From the NCBI GenBank assembly GCA_963969495.1, contig OZ018329.1, positions 146,938,502-147,002,501 on the forward strand: 64,000 nt of DNA, read 5' to 3'. The notes beneath the pieces were generated by a model that was not told where the DNA came from, did no database searches, and saw nothing but the letters and a program-made list of their open reading frames with translations. Positions 61,894-64,000 of this stretch are shown here, in pieces. Both the position numbers and the translations under genes were made by a program. Source of the stretch: Ceratothoa steindachneri (lineage: Eukaryota > Arthropoda > Malacostraca > Isopoda > Cymothoidae). How positions within the stretch are numbered: position 1 is the stretch's first letter; each line of letters begins with the position of its first letter.

Positions 61894-62042
61894 CTGGCAA
61901 GCATCCGTGAGTCCTTTACCGGCGCAGAGTTGAGTGTCGTTTAGAGGAACTTGCGGCTCAGAAATGTAATCCTGACGACAGATGTCTTTGGGGATGACGC
62001 TAATGTTGGCGGCTAAGGGTTTGTCTGTACCGATAGCCGATC
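61894..62042 (-). CDS. Trypsin-like serine protease, penultimate exon
   Basis: On the minus strand the exon follows a CAG acceptor and ends CAG|GTAAAG, a good donor. Its first codon is split after one base and fits the last Gly of the usual GWG motif. It encodes about 50 residues: a loop with IPKDICRQDY (Cys168), LNDTQLCAGK (Cys182) and TDACQ. Joined to the next exon, the last residues give D-A-C-Q-G-D-S, placing Asp at position 189 and predicting trypsin-like cleavage after Arg/Lys. N-linked glycosylation sequons NIS and NDT are present. His57 and Asp102 exons are not in the window. This is the only clear host gene here. Confidence 0.92.
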
Positions 62043-62149
62043 CTGCGGGAAAAAATGAAGGACATAATAAAAAGGATAAAGCAAGAATCCTGGAGATGAA
62101 GACACCAAGACGCCCATATGTTCCAGCCAGCGAAATTACAGGGTGCGGT

Positions 62150-63860
62150 CTGAAGGAAGGGCCTCCCCCCCCTATTCAAACACCCCCAACTCTACTTATC
62201 CTGCATCTCTCCTAACAAAGGCACGGGTGAAAGTTTGCCTCATCATCCAACACACACACTTAAATCCTGGGCCACCGAATGATGGCCGCAGACCTCCCTC
62301 TAAACGATGTCAAGCCGCACCCAGTGCGCAACCTGCGGAAACTAGCCTCATTACAACACCTGCTGTGCTGGTTTCCTGTGCAGCCATCGCCCATACGATA
62401 CTATTCATTTGCGCCAAATGCACAACTTACACAGCCATGCAGACTAACCTCGCCAGCCCTCCACCTGGTTGCTCCACTAAACTAAACAACATACCCCACG
62501 GCCAAGCAATGCCCAAACCTTCCCACCCCAACACCTATTCCACTCCCCAACCTACCTTGTGCATCCCACCACACCACTTACCCAACCATACCCAAAGCAC
62601 GCCGAGAGACACAACATATTACAAATGAACATGAACGGAATATGTAACCGAACATTGGACCTGATGGAATTCATCATCAACCTCAACATACATCTTGCCT
62701 CCATTTAGGAAACAACCCTCGAACACATGCTCCCATCACTAAATCACCATGCGCCACGCAGACACACAGAAAAGACAGAGGCAGAGGCCTAACCAAATAA
62801 CATCATACCACCAGAGGAACCCCTGCCTCCCTTGCAGTAACCCCCCCCCCCGCCAACGAAATCTACACTCATCGAGCATACCTCTACCTCACCCCCATCT
62901 TCTTATGAGCCAGCGCTTCACCGCCTCCCGACACAGCATAATTACGCCCATGTTCCAGGTGACTTCGATGCCCACATCCATCTCAATAGAATTCTAAGAC
63001 AGAAACAAGACCACACAGCATCTCTTGAGTACTTAAGCCACCTATTCATTCCGGGAAAATATTCCACCCTAACACGTGAACACTTCAACATATACTCCCA
63101 AAACAGCTCCCCGGCCATCACCTTCTGCTCACCAAACATTGCCACCAAAATAACATGAAACCCAACGTTATGCTCTGATCATTTGCCCATCGTCATAAAA
63201 ATTGACCTTACGAATACCGTAACCCCACCAACTTGCCACACATACACTAACTACAACATAGATGGTTGGAGACTCTTCACCGACTATAATGAACTAAAAC
63301 TCCAAGGACATACCACACATCGAGTAACTCTAAGGAATCTCACAAGAGACTGGTGAAAACTCTATTAGTAAATATCAATGCAAACGCTATACTTCCGCAC
63401 ATAATCTAAATCTGATAACCCCGTCACTCATCCAGCCCTACTCCACCATTAGCCACAAAATAATTCACACATAAGACATCGTATCGTCCAATCTATCTTG
63501 GAGCCAAATCATCTTATTAACTCTACTCAAGCGGATATCGAACCAGAAGAAACATCCTTCTCACGTCACATGCGGGTCACCCTGCTAAGGCCCCGGTGCG
63601 GCCACCACCCGAAAGTAAACAAACCAATACCAAACCAGCCTCACCAATATAGACGTTTGCTCTCGCTTCCATCAGGATATAGACAGCTCAACCTATATTC
63701 ACATGTCCGAAACTTGCACAGTTAAACGAAATCTACTGAGACACTGGAGATTAGATCACTGGGAGTACCTCCCCACCTCACCCACCCCGTCCTATCGGTG
63801 AAGTTCCTGACCGGACGAAGGACCTGAACGGGATTAACTCAAATAAATAAAATGATTGGT
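62150..63860 (+). pseudogene. Decayed I/Jockey-like LINE 5' half (LINE G)
   Basis: On the plus strand, broken frames show ILQMNMNGI (about 62605), the catalytic Asn strand of an AP endonuclease, then NIHLASI and ETTL with a TAG just before the glutamate (about 62707). Next are GDFDAH (62958-62975) for GDFNAH, and CSDHLPIVIKIDL (about 63175). A Cys-rich segment upstream (about 62320-62440) may be the PHD-like finger that precedes the endonuclease in some I-group elements, but this is weak. No RT motifs (YADD, VPQG) are found, so the middle and 3' part are mostly lost. A possible AATAAATAAAA tail is at about 63841. The element lies upstream of the penultimate protease exon, so probably in the preceding intron. 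Confidence 0.6.
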
Positions 63861-64000
63861 GGCACAACACGGAAGATGGTGGTGATATAAAATAATTAAA
63901 AATAGAGAACGGATCGACGTAGAATGTTTGTAGTGATTGACACTGAAAAGTTACACTTCAAGAAGACCAGAATGGGTTAAAATTACATCGTCCCACCGAT
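63861..64000. other. Window end, no feature seen
   Basis: No exon, repeat or motif is recognised in the last 140 bases. Confidence 0.4.

Overview
This window is repeat-dominated nuclear DNA from an animal, most likely an arthropod (chelicerate or insect; lineage not decidable here). The only host gene I can support is the 3' end of a trypsin-like serine protease on the minus strand. It has two exons with GT/AG borders, at 61894-62042 and 57733-57882. Nearly everything else is tandem repeats or transposable-element remains. The mix of CR1, L2, Jockey/I-like, Penelope-like, hAT-MITE and tRNA-SINE sequences fits an arthropod. There are no bacterial operons, rRNA genes or CRISPR arrays.

Layout. 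1-16370 is the end of a large AT-rich satellite: ~68-bp dimers of two related ~34-bp halves, with kilobase-scale higher-order duplications. 16453-16867 is a fold-back MITE. 16.9-20.5 kb holds mostly non-coding sequence, a 34-bp minisatellite (18905-19420) and a tRNA-derived SINE (~19714-20050). 20516-23917 is a CR1-like LINE on the minus strand. It has a long open endonuclease-RT frame and an 8-bp-repeat tail, and lies between two GAA tracts. 24-29 kb holds a purine-rich tract, a Penelope-like GIY-YIG relic, a decayed LINE RT relic and a hAT-like MITE with 8-bp target duplications.

29-47 kb is a cluster of related Jockey/I-like two-ORF LINEs. LINE B (plus, 29.1-33.2 kb) is decayed and lacks part of its RT. 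LINE E (minus, 35.0-37.7 kb) is 5'-truncated and lies between two (TA)n tracts, next to a 53-bp minisatellite. LINE C (minus, 38.8-44.1 kb) is nearly intact, with one frameshift in each ORF. LINE D (minus, 44.7-46.9 kb) keeps its 5' half only. Three of these ORF1 proteins share a conserved domain after the zinc knuckles. C and D also share 5' leader sequence ending in a hairpin whose outer stem is conserved.

46.9-64 kb: 48650-54662 is a second, unrelated satellite with a 33-bp unit. It is followed by AT-rich sequence and then the protease gene. An antisense L2-clade LINE (~58.1-60.96 kb) lies in the protease's last intron. Another decayed LINE (~62.15-63.86 kb) lies upstream of the penultimate exon.
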